A stretch of DNA of 64,000 bases from Flavobacterium swingsii (GCF_900111965.1 NZ_FOJT01000004.1:310001-374000); one strand, 5' to 3'. Counted from the first letter of the stretch, positions 34,666 to 44,743 are shown. The notes: a model not told the origin generated them from the letters alone. Numbers and translations are program-made.

Positions 34666-37281
34666 CTAAGGAGTTGTTGCTGGTTTTTTCTTCTTCCCAA
34701 ACAAACCATTCAACAAATCGCCAGCCGCATTTTTTACAGCATCTTTTTTAGGGTCTTTTGTTTTAGTAGTGTCAGCAGGATCTTTTTTGCTACCACCTAG
34801 TAAATTCCCTAAGGCCGAAGTTCCTTGATTGAGTAGTTTGTCTTTCTGTAATTTTACGATTTGAGAAGCCAAGTTTGTCGACGCTTGCTTCATATCGGTA
34901 CTTACTTTTGGACTTGAAAAATTTCCTGTCATCAAGGCAGTTACAGGAATGTTTTCAATTTTTGCAGCATCGGCAGGCGTTAGTTTTGCTAGTAATTTAT
35001 TTACTTCGGCACCTAAATATTTTGCAGGAACATCCATTTTGATATTGTAATTCATGTTTTGGTCGAAACCATGTGAACCACCAATTTCGGCATTAATATC
35101 TTGGTATTTTATTTTGAATGGTTTTACTGAAACTTTTCCATTATCAAAAGAAAGAGCAGCTTTTACATCATTCAAATTTAATTTGCTAACGTCTAAAAAT
35201 TTGACTTGAGAACCCAAAGCCGACAACATTTGCGAATTACTAGAATTGACCGTAGTCGATAATAACTGACCTAATAAATTACCCGAAATGGTTGCTAAAT
35301 CTGGTGTCATTTCTGTTGCATTAAGATTTCCTGATAATTTGATATTTGAATTCAATTTTCCATTAATGATACCAGCAATTGGCGCGATTTTTTTCAACAT
35401 GTCTAATTGGGTAAAAGTCTTGGCGATATCTACTTTGCTTAAATCTAAATTCATGTTGAATGTTGGTACTTTTCCTTTAGTCGAAATCAATCCGTTTAAT
35501 CCAATTTGTCCGTCAAAAATATTGGTTGTTACGTTTTGTAAGGTTACTGCTTCGTCACGAATTATCATTTTTCCAGAAACGGCTTTCATCGTTAAATTGT
35601 CATAAACAACCGTATTAGCTTTGGCTGATATAGTACAATCTAAAAAAGCAGGAATTTTTACGGCTTCTTTATTAGTTTTTGTGTTTTCACTTTTTGTGCT
35701 TTCACCAGCTTTTGCAGCTGTTGGCGCCATAAAATCGGAAACAAGGAAATTGTTAGAATTCATATTAAAATTCCCTTTTAGAATCTGATTTCTAAACACA
35801 AATCCGTAGAAATTGTCTAAAGTTCCAGTCATTTGAATGTCGGAATTTCCTGTTTTCATATCCAATTGATTCAAACGAATTTGATTTGGATTGAAAGCCA
35901 CAACCGCTTGCTTAATTTGTACTGGTTTTGCCATGCCTTCACCAGTATAATTAAATCCTGTAAGGGTCATGTTTCCTGCATTTTGAATGTTTTGATATTG
36001 ACTGGTTTCTACCGATTTCATGTCAAACTTTGTAGTCACATCAGCTTTTAAAATTCCAGAAAGTGGTGTGTCTAATTTTACAGGATACGCTTTGGTTACA
36101 TTGGCTAAATTGATTGTTCCTTTTAGCGCAGCATCGACTAGAGCATTTGTAGCCACGTTTCGGATATTGGCTTTGGCAGTAAAAACGTCTTGATCTATTC
36201 TGAAAGAAAGCTTGTCTAGATTTACATAAGTATCGTTCATCAAGCCAGTTTCGTTGATGATTTTCGTGTCAATAATAATATTTTGAACCGATTTAGGTAA
36301 ATCTGGATATTGAAATGAAGCGTTGTTTGATGCAATAGCAATATTAAATTTAGGAACCGTTGTGTCTGTTAGTTTTCCTTTTGCAAAACCTGCTACTGTA
36401 AAATTTCCTGTGGTTTTTACGGTATTCAAATCGCCAGCATAAGCTGCAGGAACAAGTCCTAAGAAGTTTTTGAATGAGGATGTTGGCGTTTTAAAAGTTA
36501 AGTCATAATCCTGACCATCTTCTAATAATTGAATAAATCCGTTAAATTGTAATGGCAATTCGTTAATTTTTGCCGTATTGTCTTTGAACGTGTATTTGCT
36601 TTTTCCTAAATCGATTCCAAGAACTGCATCGAGCGAAATGGCTACATTTTTCATGTAATTCATTTTGTCCATATCGAGTGAAATTTTTGCTGTCGATTTT
36701 GTATCTAAATCTAAAACATCTGAAGCAAAATTCCCAGTTCCTTCGTGGTTCAGTTCATTAATAACCATTTTAATTTTAGAACGTTCGTCGTAATATTTGA
36801 ATTTGAAATTTTCTAAAGAATAATTCTGAATATTCATCGCAAATGGTTTGCTTTTCGAATCGTCTTTTTTATCGTCTTTTATGGCAATGTCAAAATTTCC
36901 AATTCCATCTTTGTTGAAAAGGATATTTGCTTTTCCGTTTTTGACAGAAATTGCTTTTAATGTCATGGGTTCGTTTTCGTCATTGAATAATTCTTTGATA
37001 GACATTTGAAGGTTTAACTCTTCAAAAGCTACCAATGTGTCGCCAACAAAAGGTGCTTTATTGATGATGATTAGTTTTTGAATTCCCACATTGGCTTGCG
37101 GAAAATTTTTGAACAAACTCAGACTTGCATCAGTAAAAGTGACTTTAGCATCGACATTTTCATTGATGCTTTGCTCGATTTTAGCTTTTATTTGGTCTTT
37201 AAAAAAGATAGGAATTGCCGCTAATGAAGCAATAATTACCAATAAAAAAACACCTATTCCTATAAAAATTTTCTTTTTCAT
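34666..37281 (-). CDS. AsmA-family envelope protein
   Basis: An 871-residue protein with one N-terminal transmembrane anchor (MKKKIFIGIGVFLLVIIASL) and a very long repetitive beta-strand body. The pattern (ANIRNVATNALVDAALKGTI, LSGNLNATEMTPDLATISGN, SGNFSSPKV) is that of AsmA/TamB/VPS13-like bridge proteins, which carry lipids between the two membranes. The C-terminus is Lys/Pro-rich low complexity. The start at 37281 gives the anchor at residue 1. A -7 element lies at 37338-37345. Confidence 0.8.
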   Translation of the reverse strand: MKKKIFIGIGVFLLVIIASLAAIPIFFKDQIKAKIEQSINENVDAKVTFTDASLSLFKNFPQANVGIQKLIIINKAPFVGDTLVAFEELNLQMSIKELFNDENEPMTLKAISVKNGKANILFNKDGIGNFDIAIKDDKKDDSKSKPFAMNIQNYSLENFKFKYYDERSKIKMVINELNHEGTGNFASDVLDLDTKSTAKISLDMDKMNYMKNVAISLDAVLGIDLGKSKYTFKDNTAKINELPLQFNGFIQLLEDGQDYDLTFKTPTSSFKNFLGLVPAAYAGDLNTVKTTGNFTVAGFAKGKLTDTTVPKFNIAIASNNASFQYPDLPKSVQNIIIDTKIINETGLMNDTYVNLDKLSFRIDQDVFTAKANIRNVATNALVDAALKGTINLANVTKAYPVKLDTPLSGILKADVTTKFDMKSVETSQYQNIQNAGNMTLTGFNYTGEGMAKPVQIKQAVVAFNPNQIRLNQLDMKTGNSDIQMTGTLDNFYGFVFRNQILKGNFNMNSNNFLVSDFMAPTAAKAGESTKSENTKTNKEAVKIPAFLDCTISAKANTVVYDNLTMKAVSGKMIIRDEAVTLQNVTTNIFDGQIGLNGLISTKGKVPTFNMNLDLSKVDIAKTFTQLDMLKKIAPIAGIINGKLNSNIKLSGNLNATEMTPDLATISGNLLGQLLSTTVNSSNSQMLSALGSQVKFLDVSKLNLNDVKAALSFDNGKVSVKPFKIKYQDINAEIGGSHGFDQNMNYNIKMDVPAKYLGAEVNKLLAKLTPADAAKIENIPVTALMTGNFSSPKVSTDMKQASTNLASQIVKLQKDKLLNQGTSALGNLLGGSKKDPADTTKTKDPKKDAVKNAAGDLLNGLFGKKKKPATTP

Positions 37282-37337
37282 CTCGTTTGAATTTAATTCT
37301 AAATACCTCAAAGCAAAAATCTTGCCTTAATTTCTTA

Positions 37338-37345
37338 CAAAAATA
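37338..37345 (-). promoter_or_regulatory. -7 element (TATTTTTG) of the AsmA-family gene
   Basis: A perfect TAnnTTTG match on the minus strand, about 57 bp before the chosen start, and just after the sppA terminator. Confidence 0.5.
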
Positions 37346-37381
37346 GCATTTATAGTTTAGGTGCGTTGTAAAGTTTTCATA

Positions 37382-37422
37382 AAAAAATCCGTTTCACCTA
37401 TAATAGGTAAAACGGATTTTTT
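37382..37422 (-). terminator. Terminator of sppA
   Basis: A long hairpin: 13-bp outer arms (37382-37394 and 37410-37422), one mismatch, 5-bp inner arms (37396-37400 and 37404-37408). A-rich on one side and T-rich on the other, so it can act in both directions; it follows the minus-strand sppA stop by about 18 bp. Confidence 0.8.
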
Positions 37423-37440
37423 AATAGATTATTTTAAATC

Positions 37441-39204
37441 TTATTTAACATTCACCTCAAATGGCATTATTGCTTGAACTCCTTTTTGAGAATTCATTTT
37501 TCTAATTTGTTCGATAATTTTATAATTTTCGATACCAATTTCTTCTTTAATTAAATTCTCGCGAGATTTCATAAAAGGCAAACCGCTTCCGCCAAATAAA
37601 TCTTTAAAATCTTTCTCATATTTAGGATAATCTACAGTCGAGTATTCTTTTACTTTAGCCAAATTAGAAGCATAAGCCAAAGCAGCGTCTAAACCGCCAA
37701 TTTTGTCAACCAATCCCAATCGCAAAGCATCAGAACCAGCCCAAACACGCCCTTGCGCAATAGCATCTACTTGTGCAAAAGTCATTTTTCTTCCTGTAGC
37801 AACACGAGTTACAAAAACATTGTAAATATGTTCTACACTTTCTTGTGTAAACTGTCTAAAATTATCATCAAGTGGTTTAAATAAACTATAACCTGATGCA
37901 TTTTCGTGGGTTTCTACCAATTCGGAATTTATTCCGTAATTTTTAGTAACTTGTGATAAGTTTGGCAAAGTACCAAAAACTCCAATAGAACCCGTAATTG
38001 TACTCGATTCAGCAAAAATTTGATTGGCGTTGCAAGCAATATAATAACCGCCAGAAGCCGCTAAATTCCCCATAGATACAATGACAGGTTTCACTTTCTT
38101 AGTAATTTCGATTTCTCTCCAAATCAAATCAGAAGTTAAAGCACTTCCTCCTGGACTATTTACTCGCAATACGATAGCTTTTATATCGTCATCTTTTCTA
38201 GCTTCTTGTAACGAACGACGCATCGAACCTTCGCCAACTGTGTTTATATCGCCTTCACCTGATCCTATTTCGCCTTGAGCATAAATAATTGCGATTTTGT
38301 CTTTTGTTTTAAAATCAGAAGTTGATGTGGCTATATCTTGGGCATAATCCATAATATTAACCGTTTTATAATCATCGTCAGCATCTACTTTTAGTGCTTT
38401 TTTGATGTCGTCATGGTACACATCTTCGTAAGCAATTTTGTCAATCAATTTATTTTGTAAAGCCAATTCTGGTGTTCTTGCCAATAATCCCGTAGCAATA
38501 GTGTTTAATTGTGCCACTGGAATATTTCTAGATTTCGAAATATCGGAAGCCATCGCATTCCAAATAGAAGTTAAGAAAGTTGTGATTTGATCTCTGTTTT
38601 CAGGACTCATTTCGCTTAGTAAAAATGGCTCAACTGCACTTTTGTATTTTCCGTGGCGAATTACTTCCATTTTTAATCCTGTTTTGTCTTGAAAATCTTT
38701 GAAATACATTACTTCGGTCGAAAGTCCTTTAAAATCTATTTCTCCAACAGGATTTAAATAAACAGTATTCGCAACTGAATTCAAATAATAATCTTTTTGT
38801 GAATATACATTACCATAAGCCATCACAAATTTTCCTGATTTCTTAAAGTCTTCCAATTGGTCACGCAAGGCTTTAGTTTGTGCAACACCAAGTGCTAATG
38901 TGTTATTTAGAATTGAAATCCCTTTTATTTTTTCATCGGTTTTTGCCGCTTCAATAGCTTTTAGAACATCTGTTAATCCGTCATGATTGGCTTCGTAATA
39001 TCCAATTTCTTCAAAATTAAATTTTCCGCCATAATCATTAGTTACTTCTTCCAGATTTAATTCTAAAACCGAATTGTCTTCGACATAAGTTGTTCCTGAA
39101 CCACCTCCAAAGATGGCTCCAATAATTAGTATTCCAAAAAAGAACAGCATGCAAAAAACAAACAAACCAACAATGGTTGACAATACGTTTCCTAAAAATT
39201 TCAT
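37441..39204 (-). CDS. sppA: Signal peptide peptidase SppA, long (67K) type
   Basis: A 587-residue membrane-bound serine protease that clears signal peptides. One transmembrane anchor (about 9-33). The long form has two domains: the first contributes the catalytic Lys188 in HGKYKSAVEPFL, the second the nucleophile Ser384 in GNLAASGGYY. The Ser/Lys dyad lies outside the cytoplasm. Length matches the E. coli-like long form. Single gene, with -7 element TATATTTG at 39281-39288 (minus). Confidence 0.92.
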   Translation of the reverse strand: MKFLGNVLSTIVGLFVFCMLFFFGILIIGAIFGGGSGTTYVEDNSVLELNLEEVTNDYGGKFNFEEIGYYEANHDGLTDVLKAIEAAKTDEKIKGISILNNTLALGVAQTKALRDQLEDFKKSGKFVMAYGNVYSQKDYYLNSVANTVYLNPVGEIDFKGLSTEVMYFKDFQDKTGLKMEVIRHGKYKSAVEPFLLSEMSPENRDQITTFLTSIWNAMASDISKSRNIPVAQLNTIATGLLARTPELALQNKLIDKIAYEDVYHDDIKKALKVDADDDYKTVNIMDYAQDIATSTSDFKTKDKIAIIYAQGEIGSGEGDINTVGEGSMRRSLQEARKDDDIKAIVLRVNSPGGSALTSDLIWREIEITKKVKPVIVSMGNLAASGGYYIACNANQIFAESSTITGSIGVFGTLPNLSQVTKNYGINSELVETHENASGYSLFKPLDDNFRQFTQESVEHIYNVFVTRVATGRKMTFAQVDAIAQGRVWAGSDALRLGLVDKIGGLDAALAYASNLAKVKEYSTVDYPKYEKDFKDLFGGSGLPFMKSRENLIKEEIGIENYKIIEQIRKMNSQKGVQAIMPFEVNVK

Positions 39205-39280
39205 AATTAATTTATTTTAATACCTATGAGTCGTGTTTTTATTGAATTTGTTACAAACCAAATTAGTTATTAACACTTGG

Positions 39281-39288
39281 CAAATATA
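39281..39288 (-). promoter_or_regulatory. -7 element (TATATTTG) of sppA
   Basis: A perfect TAnnTTTG match on the minus strand, 77 bp before the sppA start. Confidence 0.5.
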
Positions 39289-39328
39289 ATAAGATTGTAA
39301 ATTTCTTTTTAGTTAATTTGCTTTATAT

Positions 39329-40465
39329 ATGAAAACGCAGCAAAAAGTAGTTTTATCGCTTGGAAGCAACCAAGGGAATCGCCTAGAAAATATCAAAAAT
39401 TGTATCCAACTTATTCATCAGAAAATTGGATTAATCCTTCGTGTTTCTAACTTATACGAAACACCATCTTGGGGTTTTAGTAGCGATGCTTTTTATAATT
39501 GTGCTTTGGTTTTACATACTTCTTTTTCTGCAGATAAAATATTGCAAAAAATCACATTAATAGAGAAAGAGCTAGGAAGAGTCAGACAAAATACTAATGA
39601 TTACCAAGCTAGAATTATTGATATTGATATTATTGCGATTGATGAACAAATACACAATTCCGAAACATTGAATATTCCGCATGAGCAAATGCAAAACAGG
39701 CTTTTTGTATTGTTACCAATGCTGGATTTGAAGCTTGAATGGCAACATCCAATTCTGCAAAAATCAGTTCAAGAATTAATCGAAACTTGTGAGGATAAAA
39801 GTGATTGTAAAGTGGTTTCAAATTTAGATTCTGTTTTGAAAAAATACAGCATAAATCAATTAAATTACATTGCTATTGAAGGAAATATTGGTGCAGGAAA
39901 AACAACACTAACCACAAAAATTGCCGAAGATTTTAATGCTAAAACAGTTTTAGAACGTTTTGCTGACAATCCTTTTTTGCCCAAATTTTATAAAGATCAA
40001 AATCGATATGCTTTTCCTTTAGAAATGTCATTTTTAGCTGATAGATATCAGCAATTATCTGATGATTTATCGCAATTTGATTTGTTTAAAGATTTTGTTG
40101 TTGCCGATTATCATATTTTCAAATCCTTAATTTTTGCCAAAGTTACGTTGCAAGAAGATGAATTCAGATTATACAAAACCCTATTTGATATAATTTATAA
40201 AGAAATGCCAAAACCTGATTTGTACGTTTATTTATACCAAAATACAGACAGATTACTGCAAAATATTAAAAAAAGAGGAAGAAGTTACGAACAAGAAATT
40301 GAAGCCGAATATCTAGAAAAAATAAACCATGGTTATCTAGATTATATCAAATCTCAAACTGACTTGAATGTCTTAGTAATTGATGTTTCTGATTTTGATT
40401 TTGTAGAAAAACAAGAAGATTACGTAAAGATTTTAGATGCAATTCAGGAAAAATTAGAAATTTAA
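39329..40465 (+). CDS. folK: HPPK (FolK) fused to a deoxynucleoside kinase
   Basis: A 378-residue two-domain enzyme. Residues 1-155 form HPPK, which pyrophosphorylates hydroxymethyldihydropterin for folate synthesis: LSLGSNQGNRLENI, ETPSWGF, and the metal-binding RIIDIDII with D98 and D100. Residues 178-378 form a deoxynucleoside kinase with P-loop GNIGAGKTT (185-193), ERFADNPFL, DRYQQLSDDLSQFD and the arginine-bearing KKRGRSYEQEIEAEYL lid. The link between them (156-177) is short. Joining folate synthesis and nucleotide salvage in one chain is unusual outside Bacteroidota. Confidence 0.9.
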   Translation: MKTQQKVVLSLGSNQGNRLENIKNCIQLIHQKIGLILRVSNLYETPSWGFSSDAFYNCALVLHTSFSADKILQKITLIEKELGRVRQNTNDYQARIIDIDIIAIDEQIHNSETLNIPHEQMQNRLFVLLPMLDLKLEWQHPILQKSVQELIETCEDKSDCKVVSNLDSVLKKYSINQLNYIAIEGNIGAGKTTLTTKIAEDFNAKTVLERFADNPFLPKFYKDQNRYAFPLEMSFLADRYQQLSDDLSQFDLFKDFVVADYHIFKSLIFAKVTLQEDEFRLYKTLFDIIYKEMPKPDLYVYLYQNTDRLLQNIKKRGRSYEQEIEAEYLEKINHGYLDYIKSQTDLNVLVIDVSDFDFVEKQEDYVKILDAIQEKLEI

Positions 40466-40495
40466 TTTTTAAATCATTCAATTTTTAAATCATTC
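40464..40495 (+). repeat. 16-bp tandem repeat (two copies) across the trmH stop
   Basis: Units 40464-40479 and 40480-40495 are identical (AATTTTTAAATCATTC). The trmH stop codon (40474-40476, minus strand) falls in the first copy, so a copy-number change would alter the protein's C-terminus. Confidence 0.75.
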
Positions 40496-41016
40496 AATTT
40501 ACAAAACAAATCCCAAACTACAATTCCTGCACTTACCGAAATATTTAGCGAATGCTTGGTTCCTAATTGCGGAATTTCAATTGTTCCGTCACATAATTTT
40601 ATTGCTTCTTGGTTTACGCCAAAAACCTCGTTTCCAAACACCAAAGCATATTTTTTATTAACTTCTACTTCAAAATCATTAAGAAATATCGAATTTTCTA
40701 CTTGTTCAATAGCAAAAACAGCGACATCGTCTTTTTTTAGCTTTTCAATCACTGATAAAACATTTTCGTGATGCTCCCACGCAACGGTTTCAGTTGCACC
40801 AAGTGCAGTTTTGTGAATTTCTTTGTTGGGAGGTGTTGCAGTAATTCCGCACAAATATATTTTTTCGATGAGAAAAGCATCGGCAGTTCTAAAAACTGAA
40901 CCAATATTGTGTAAGCTTCTAATGTCGTCCAGAATAATTATGATTGGAGTTTTTGTAGCTTCTTTGAAATCGGAAATCGATTTTCTGTCTAGTTCCCTAT
41001 TTTCTAATTTGCGCAT
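40474..41016 (-). CDS. TrmH/SpoU-family RNA 2'-O-methyltransferase
   Basis: A 180-residue cytoplasmic enzyme with the trefoil-knot SPOUT fold. Motif 1 is ILDDIRSLHNIGSVFRTADAF (Asn and Arg catalytic), motif 2 ALVFGNEVFGV, motif 3 IEIPQLGTKHSLNISVSAGIVVWDL. It methylates a ribose in tRNA or rRNA; the target base cannot be told from this. The C-terminal residues are encoded by a 16-bp tandem repeat, and it converges on the folK fusion with 8 bp between stops. Confidence 0.88.
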   Translation of the reverse strand: MRKLENRELDRKSISDFKEATKTPIIIILDDIRSLHNIGSVFRTADAFLIEKIYLCGITATPPNKEIHKTALGATETVAWEHHENVLSVIEKLKKDDVAVFAIEQVENSIFLNDFEVEVNKKYALVFGNEVFGVNQEAIKLCDGTIEIPQLGTKHSLNISVSAGIVVWDLFCKLNDLKIE

Positions 41017-41033
41017 GATACTGTTTTATAAAA

Positions 41034-41061
41034 AAAGCTTCCTAAATATTTAGGAAGCTTT
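41034..41061 (-). terminator. Terminator of the DUF1573 gene
   Basis: Perfect 13-bp arms (41034-41046 and 41049-41061), followed by A/T-rich runs; on the minus strand it ends in TTTTTTT. It separates DUF1573 from trmH. Confidence 0.8.
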
Positions 41062-41082
41062 AGTGATATTATTTTTTATTAT

Positions 41083-41619
41083 TTAGCTTTTTGTAGGCTC
41101 AACAACTGGTGTTACTGTCATAGGCGTAGTTCCTGGAGCTGGAGCTGCATCTGGTAAAACAGTACCTTTAATAGTTAATATTTTTGTTGGCATACCTTCT
41201 GCATTTGAAGTTACTGTTACTGTTTTTGTAAAAGGACCTGGTCTGTTGGTGTCATATTTTACACCAATAATAGCTTTTGTTCCAGGCGCAATAGGGTCTT
41301 TAGGAGTTGTTGGTACTGTACAACCACATGATCCTTGAGCATTTGTAATAATAAGAGGTTTGTTTCCATTATTTGTCAATACAAATTCTCTTTTTCCGTC
41401 AGCATTGTGTGCAATTGTTCCGTAATCGATAGTTTCGTTTTCAAAAACCATTCCAGCACCTTCTACTTTTGGAATTGCTACGGCAGCCACTTTTTTAGCT
41501 TTTTTTACTTTCGTAGTTTTTTTTACTTCCATTTTTGCTTTGGTAGCAACTTCTTGAGCATTAACTGTATTCGCTCCAAAAAAAGCAATTGCAGATAAAA
41601 TAAATATGATTTTTTTCAT
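41083..41619 (-). CDS. DUF1573 periplasmic protein
   Basis: A 178-residue secreted protein: signal peptide (residues 1-21, cut after VNA), a Lys/Val-rich linker (TKAKMEVKKTTKVKKAKKVA), then an immunoglobulin-like DUF1573 domain (about 55-160) with REFVLTNNGNKPLIITNAQGSCGCTVPTTPKDPIAPG. A Pro/Thr-rich tail ends the chain. These ASH/MSP-like beta domains are common in Bacteroidota envelopes; the function is not established. A perfect -7 element TACATTTG lies at 41648-41655 (minus). Confidence 0.85.
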   Translation of the reverse strand: MKKIIFILSAIAFFGANTVNAQEVATKAKMEVKKTTKVKKAKKVAAVAIPKVEGAGMVFENETIDYGTIAHNADGKREFVLTNNGNKPLIITNAQGSCGCTVPTTPKDPIAPGTKAIIGVKYDTNRPGPFTKTVTVTSNAEGMPTKILTIKGTVLPDAAPAPGTTPMTVTPVVEPTKS

Positions 41620-41647
41620 TTTTAATTCTAATTATTGTTTAACATAA

Positions 41648-41655
41648 CAAATGTA
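41648..41655 (-). promoter_or_regulatory. -7 element (TACATTTG) of the DUF1573 gene
   Basis: A perfect TAnnTTTG match on the minus strand, 28 bp before the start codon. Confidence 0.55.
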
Positions 41656-41766
41656 AAAATAAAATCGAATTGCATTACTTTTTTTATCTAAAATTGTTGT
41701 TAAAATTTTGCTTATATATTTAGGTAAAATAAGTAAATTCGTCGCTTATAATTAAAATTCAAAATT

Positions 41767-44367
41767 TTGTCTGCAAAAGAAATCAAAGAAACGCCATTAA
41801 TGAAACAATACAACGAGATAAAAAGAAAATATCCCGATGCTTGTTTGCTATTTCGTGTAGGTGATTTTTACGAAACTTTTGGCGAAGATGCAGTTCGTGC
41901 ATCAAAAATTCTTGGAATAACACTTACAAAACGTGGTGCTGGTTCACCTACCGAAACAGCTTTGGCTGGATTTCCGCATCATTCTATCAATACCTATTTG
42001 CCTAAATTAGTCAAAGCTGGACTTCGTGTTGCGATTTGCGACCAGTTAGAAGATCCAAAAATGACTAAAACCATTGTAAAACGTGGTGTGACAGAACTGG
42101 TTACTCCTGGAGTTTCGATGAATGATGAAGTTTTAAATTCGAAAACAAACAATTTTCTTGCGTCTATTTATTTTGGTAAAAAAGTAATTGGAGTTTCGTT
42201 TCTTGATGTTTCTACCGGAGAATTTCTTACTTCCGAAGGGAACGAAGAATATATCGACAAATTGTTGCAAAACTTTAGCCCAAGCGAAATTTTAGTGCCA
42301 AAACAAAACAAAGGTGATTTCAAAGAAAAATTTGGTGATAATTTTCATGCTTTTTACCTAGAAGATTGGGTTTATAAAGAAGATTATGCTACGGAAACTT
42401 TAATAAATCATTTTCAAACTAATTCTCTAAAAGGTTTTGGTATCGAAGAATTGCCTCATGGAATCATTGCTTCTGGAGCGATTTTGTATTATTTATCAGA
42501 AACACAACACAACCGAATTCAGCATATAACTTCAATTCATCGTATTGCCGAAGATGCTTACGTTTGGATGGATAGATTCACGATTCGAAACCTCGAATTA
42601 TACCATAGTTACAATCCCAACGCAGTGACTTTGCTCGATATTATCGACAAAACACTTTCGCCTATGGGCGGACGAATGCTTAAACGATGGTTGGCGCTTC
42701 CGCTAAAAGATGCCAATAAAATAAAATCTCGTCACGAAGTGGTGGCTTATTTTAAAGAAAATCAAGAAATTCTTCAAAAGGTTCAAAATCAGATTAAGCA
42801 AATTTCGGATTTAGAACGATTAATTTCTAAAGTAGCGGCTGGCAGAATTAGTCCAAGAGAAATTATTTACCTGAAAGAATCTTTAGATGCTATTATTCCT
42901 ATAAAAGAATTGGCATTGCAAAGCAAACAAGAAGCTGTAAAAGTAATTGGAGATAGTTTGCATAGTTGCGATTTGTTGCGAGAAAAAATAAAAACAACAC
43001 TAAACCAAGAAGCACCAGTTGCTATAAGTAAAGGAAATGCGATTGCGTCTGGGATTAATGCTGAATTAGACGAACTACGAGGAATTTCAACTTTAGGAAA
43101 AGAATATTTAGAAGGAATTGAAAAACGAGAATCTGAAAAAACAGGAATTTCATCACTAAAAATTTCGTTCAATAATGTTTTTGGATATTATATCGAAGTC
43201 AGAAATACACACAAAGATAAAGTTCCAACGGAATGGATTCGTAAGCAAACCTTAGTGAATGCGGAACGATATATTACCGAGGAACTCAAAGAATACGAGA
43301 CTAAAATTTTAGGAGCCGAAGAAAAAATTCAACAGATAGAAAACCAATTATTTGAACAATTAGTCAGTTGGATTGCTACTTATATCAAGCCAGTTCAGTT
43401 AAATGCAAATTTAATAGCGCAGTTGGATTGTTTAATTTCGTTTACGCAATTGGCTATCGATAACAATTATATCTGTCCAGAAATTAACGATTCATTTGCT
43501 TTAGATATAAAAAACGGACGCCATCCTGTTATCGAAAAACAGTTACCCATTGGCGTTCCGTATATTGCTAACGATGTATATTTAGATAGAGAAACGCAGC
43601 AACTCATTATGATTACAGGACCCAATATGTCGGGTAAATCGGCTATTTTGAGGCAAACGGCACTCATAGTATTGTTAGCACAAATGGGAAGTTTTGTTCC
43701 TGCGGAAAGCGTTCAGATGGGAATTGTAGATAAAATTTTTACGAGAGTAGGTGCGAGTGATAATATTTCGATGGGGGAATCTACCTTTATGGTCGAAATG
43801 AATGAAACGGCTTCTATTTTGAATAATATTTCTGACAGAAGTTTGGTTTTGCTTGACGAAATAGGTCGTGGAACCAGTACTTATGACGGAGTTTCAATCG
43901 CTTGGGCAATTGCCGAATTTTTACACGAAAATCCAGCGCAACCCAAAACGTTGTTTGCAACGCATTATCATGAACTAAATGAAATGAGCGAATTGTTGCC
44001 TCGAATTCAAAACTATAATGTTTCTGTCAAAGAATTAAAAGACACTGTTTTGTTTATTCGTAAATTGGTTAAAGGCGGAAGCGCGCATAGTTTTGGTATT
44101 CATGTAGCAAAAATGGCGGGAATGCCACAAATCGTTTTGCAGAAAGCAGAAAAGATTCTAAAAAAATTAGAAAAAAATCATTCGGCCGAAGCGTTAAATG
44201 GAATAAAAGGGAATAAAGATGATATGCAACTCAGTATTTTTAATCTCGACGACCCGCTTTTGGAAGAAATTAAAGAAGAAATACTAAATTTAGACATCAA
44301 TACCTTAACTCCAGTGGAAGCTTTAATGAAGTTGAACGAGATAAAACGGATGTTAAGCAAAAAATAA
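41767..44367 (+). CDS. mutS: DNA mismatch repair protein MutS
   Basis: An 866-residue mismatch sensor. Residues 13-40 give the mismatch-binding domain with [11 protein letters not shown] (intercalating Phe). The ATPase domain near 615-740 has Walker [25 protein letters not shown], Walker [16 protein letters not shown] and ATHYHEL. I keep the TTG start (41767): it gives the conserved [15 protein letters not shown] start, while the first ATG (41800) would remove the first 11 residues. A promoter candidate TTG-N23-TAAATTCG sits at 41708-41741. No mutL nearby. Confidence 0.93.
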   Translation: MSAKEIKETPLMKQYNEIKRKYPDACLLFRVGDFYETFGEDAVRASKILGITLTKRGAGSPTETALAGFPHHSINTYLPKLVKAGLRVAICDQLEDPKMTKTIVKRGVTELVTPGVSMNDEVLNSKTNNFLASIYFGKKVIGVSFLDVSTGEFLTSEGNEEYIDKLLQNFSPSEILVPKQNKGDFKEKFGDNFHAFYLEDWVYKEDYATETLINHFQTNSLKGFGIEELPHGIIASGAILYYLSETQHNRIQHITSIHRIAEDAYVWMDRFTIRNLELYHSYNPNAVTLLDIIDKTLSPMGGRMLKRWLALPLKDANKIKSRHEVVAYFKENQEILQKVQNQIKQISDLERLISKVAAGRISPREIIYLKESLDAIIPIKELALQSKQEAVKVIGDSLHSCDLLREKIKTTLNQEAPVAISKGNAIASGINAELDELRGISTLGKEYLEGIEKRESEKTGISSLKISFNNVFGYYIEVRNTHKDKVPTEWIRKQTLVNAERYITEELKEYETKILGAEEKIQQIENQLFEQLVSWIATYIKPVQLNANLIAQLDCLISFTQLAIDNNYICPEINDSFALDIKNGRHPVIEKQLPIGVPYIANDVYLDRETQQLIMITGPNMSGKSAILRQTALIVLLAQMGSFVPAESVQMGIVDKIFTRVGASDNISMGESTFMVEMNETASILNNISDRSLVLLDEIGRGTSTYDGVSIAWAIAEFLHENPAQPKTLFATHYHELNEMSELLPRIQNYNVSVKELKDTVLFIRKLVKGGSAHSFGIHVAKMAGMPQIVLQKAEKILKKLEKNHSAEALNGIKGNKDDMQLSIFNLDDPLLEEIKEEILNLDINTLTPVEALMKLNEIKRMLSKK

Positions 44368-44429
44368 AGTTTCTAAAACAAGGATTTTCAGAGTATTATA
44401 AAAAAGTATTTTTTTTTATTGAAAAAGCC

Positions 44430-44459
44430 TTGTATAATTGAATTAATGTATTAAATTTG
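44430..44459 (+). promoter_or_regulatory. Promoter of the tRNA pair, TTG-N19-TAAATTTG
   Basis: TTG (44430-44432) and a perfect -7 TAAATTTG (44452-44459) with 19-bp spacing, the strongest promoter match in the window. It lies about 50 bp before tRNA-Gly. Confidence 0.75.
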
Positions 44460-44507
44460 CCCTCGCAATACAGTAATGCATTGCAGTTCTTTTTAAAATT
44501 TGAAAAC

Positions 44508-44580
44508 GCGAAAATAGCTCAGCTGGTAGAGCGCGACCTTGCCAAGGTCGAGGTCGCGGGTTCGAGCCCCGTTTTTCGCT
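44508..44580 (+). tRNA. tRNA-Gly (anticodon GCC)
   Basis: A 73-nt cloverleaf: acceptor GCGAAAA pairs with TTTTCGC, discriminator T, D-loop AGCTCAGCTGGTAGAGC, anticodon GCC at 44541-44543, variable loop, and T-arm GGGTTCGAGCCC. CCA is not encoded. Confidence 0.95.
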
Positions 44581-44624
44581 CTATACCAAACAAAAATCAT
44601 ATTTGATTTTTGAAAAATAAAACT

Positions 44625-44709
44625 GCTTGGGTGGTGAAATTGGTAGACACGCTGGACTTAAAATCCAGTGACTGTAATGGTCGTACGGGTTCAAGTCCCG
44701 TCCCGAGTA
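44625..44709 (+). tRNA. tRNA-Leu (anticodon TAA)
   Basis: An 85-nt class II tRNA with a long variable arm: acceptor GCTTGGG pairs with CCCGAGT (two G-U pairs), anticodon TAA at 44659-44661, T-arm ACGGGTTCAAGTCCCGT, discriminator A. Transcribed with the upstream tRNA-Gly, 44 bp apart. Confidence 0.95.
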
Positions 44710-44710
44710 C

Positions 44711-44743
44711 AAAAGCTTCAAACTATGTTTGGAGCTTTTTTTT
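44711..44743 (+). terminator. Terminator of the tRNA transcript
   Basis: Arms 44711-44723 and 44727-44739 pair over 13 positions with one G-U, loop TAT, then a run of T. It starts one base after the tRNA-Leu 3' end. Confidence 0.85.
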
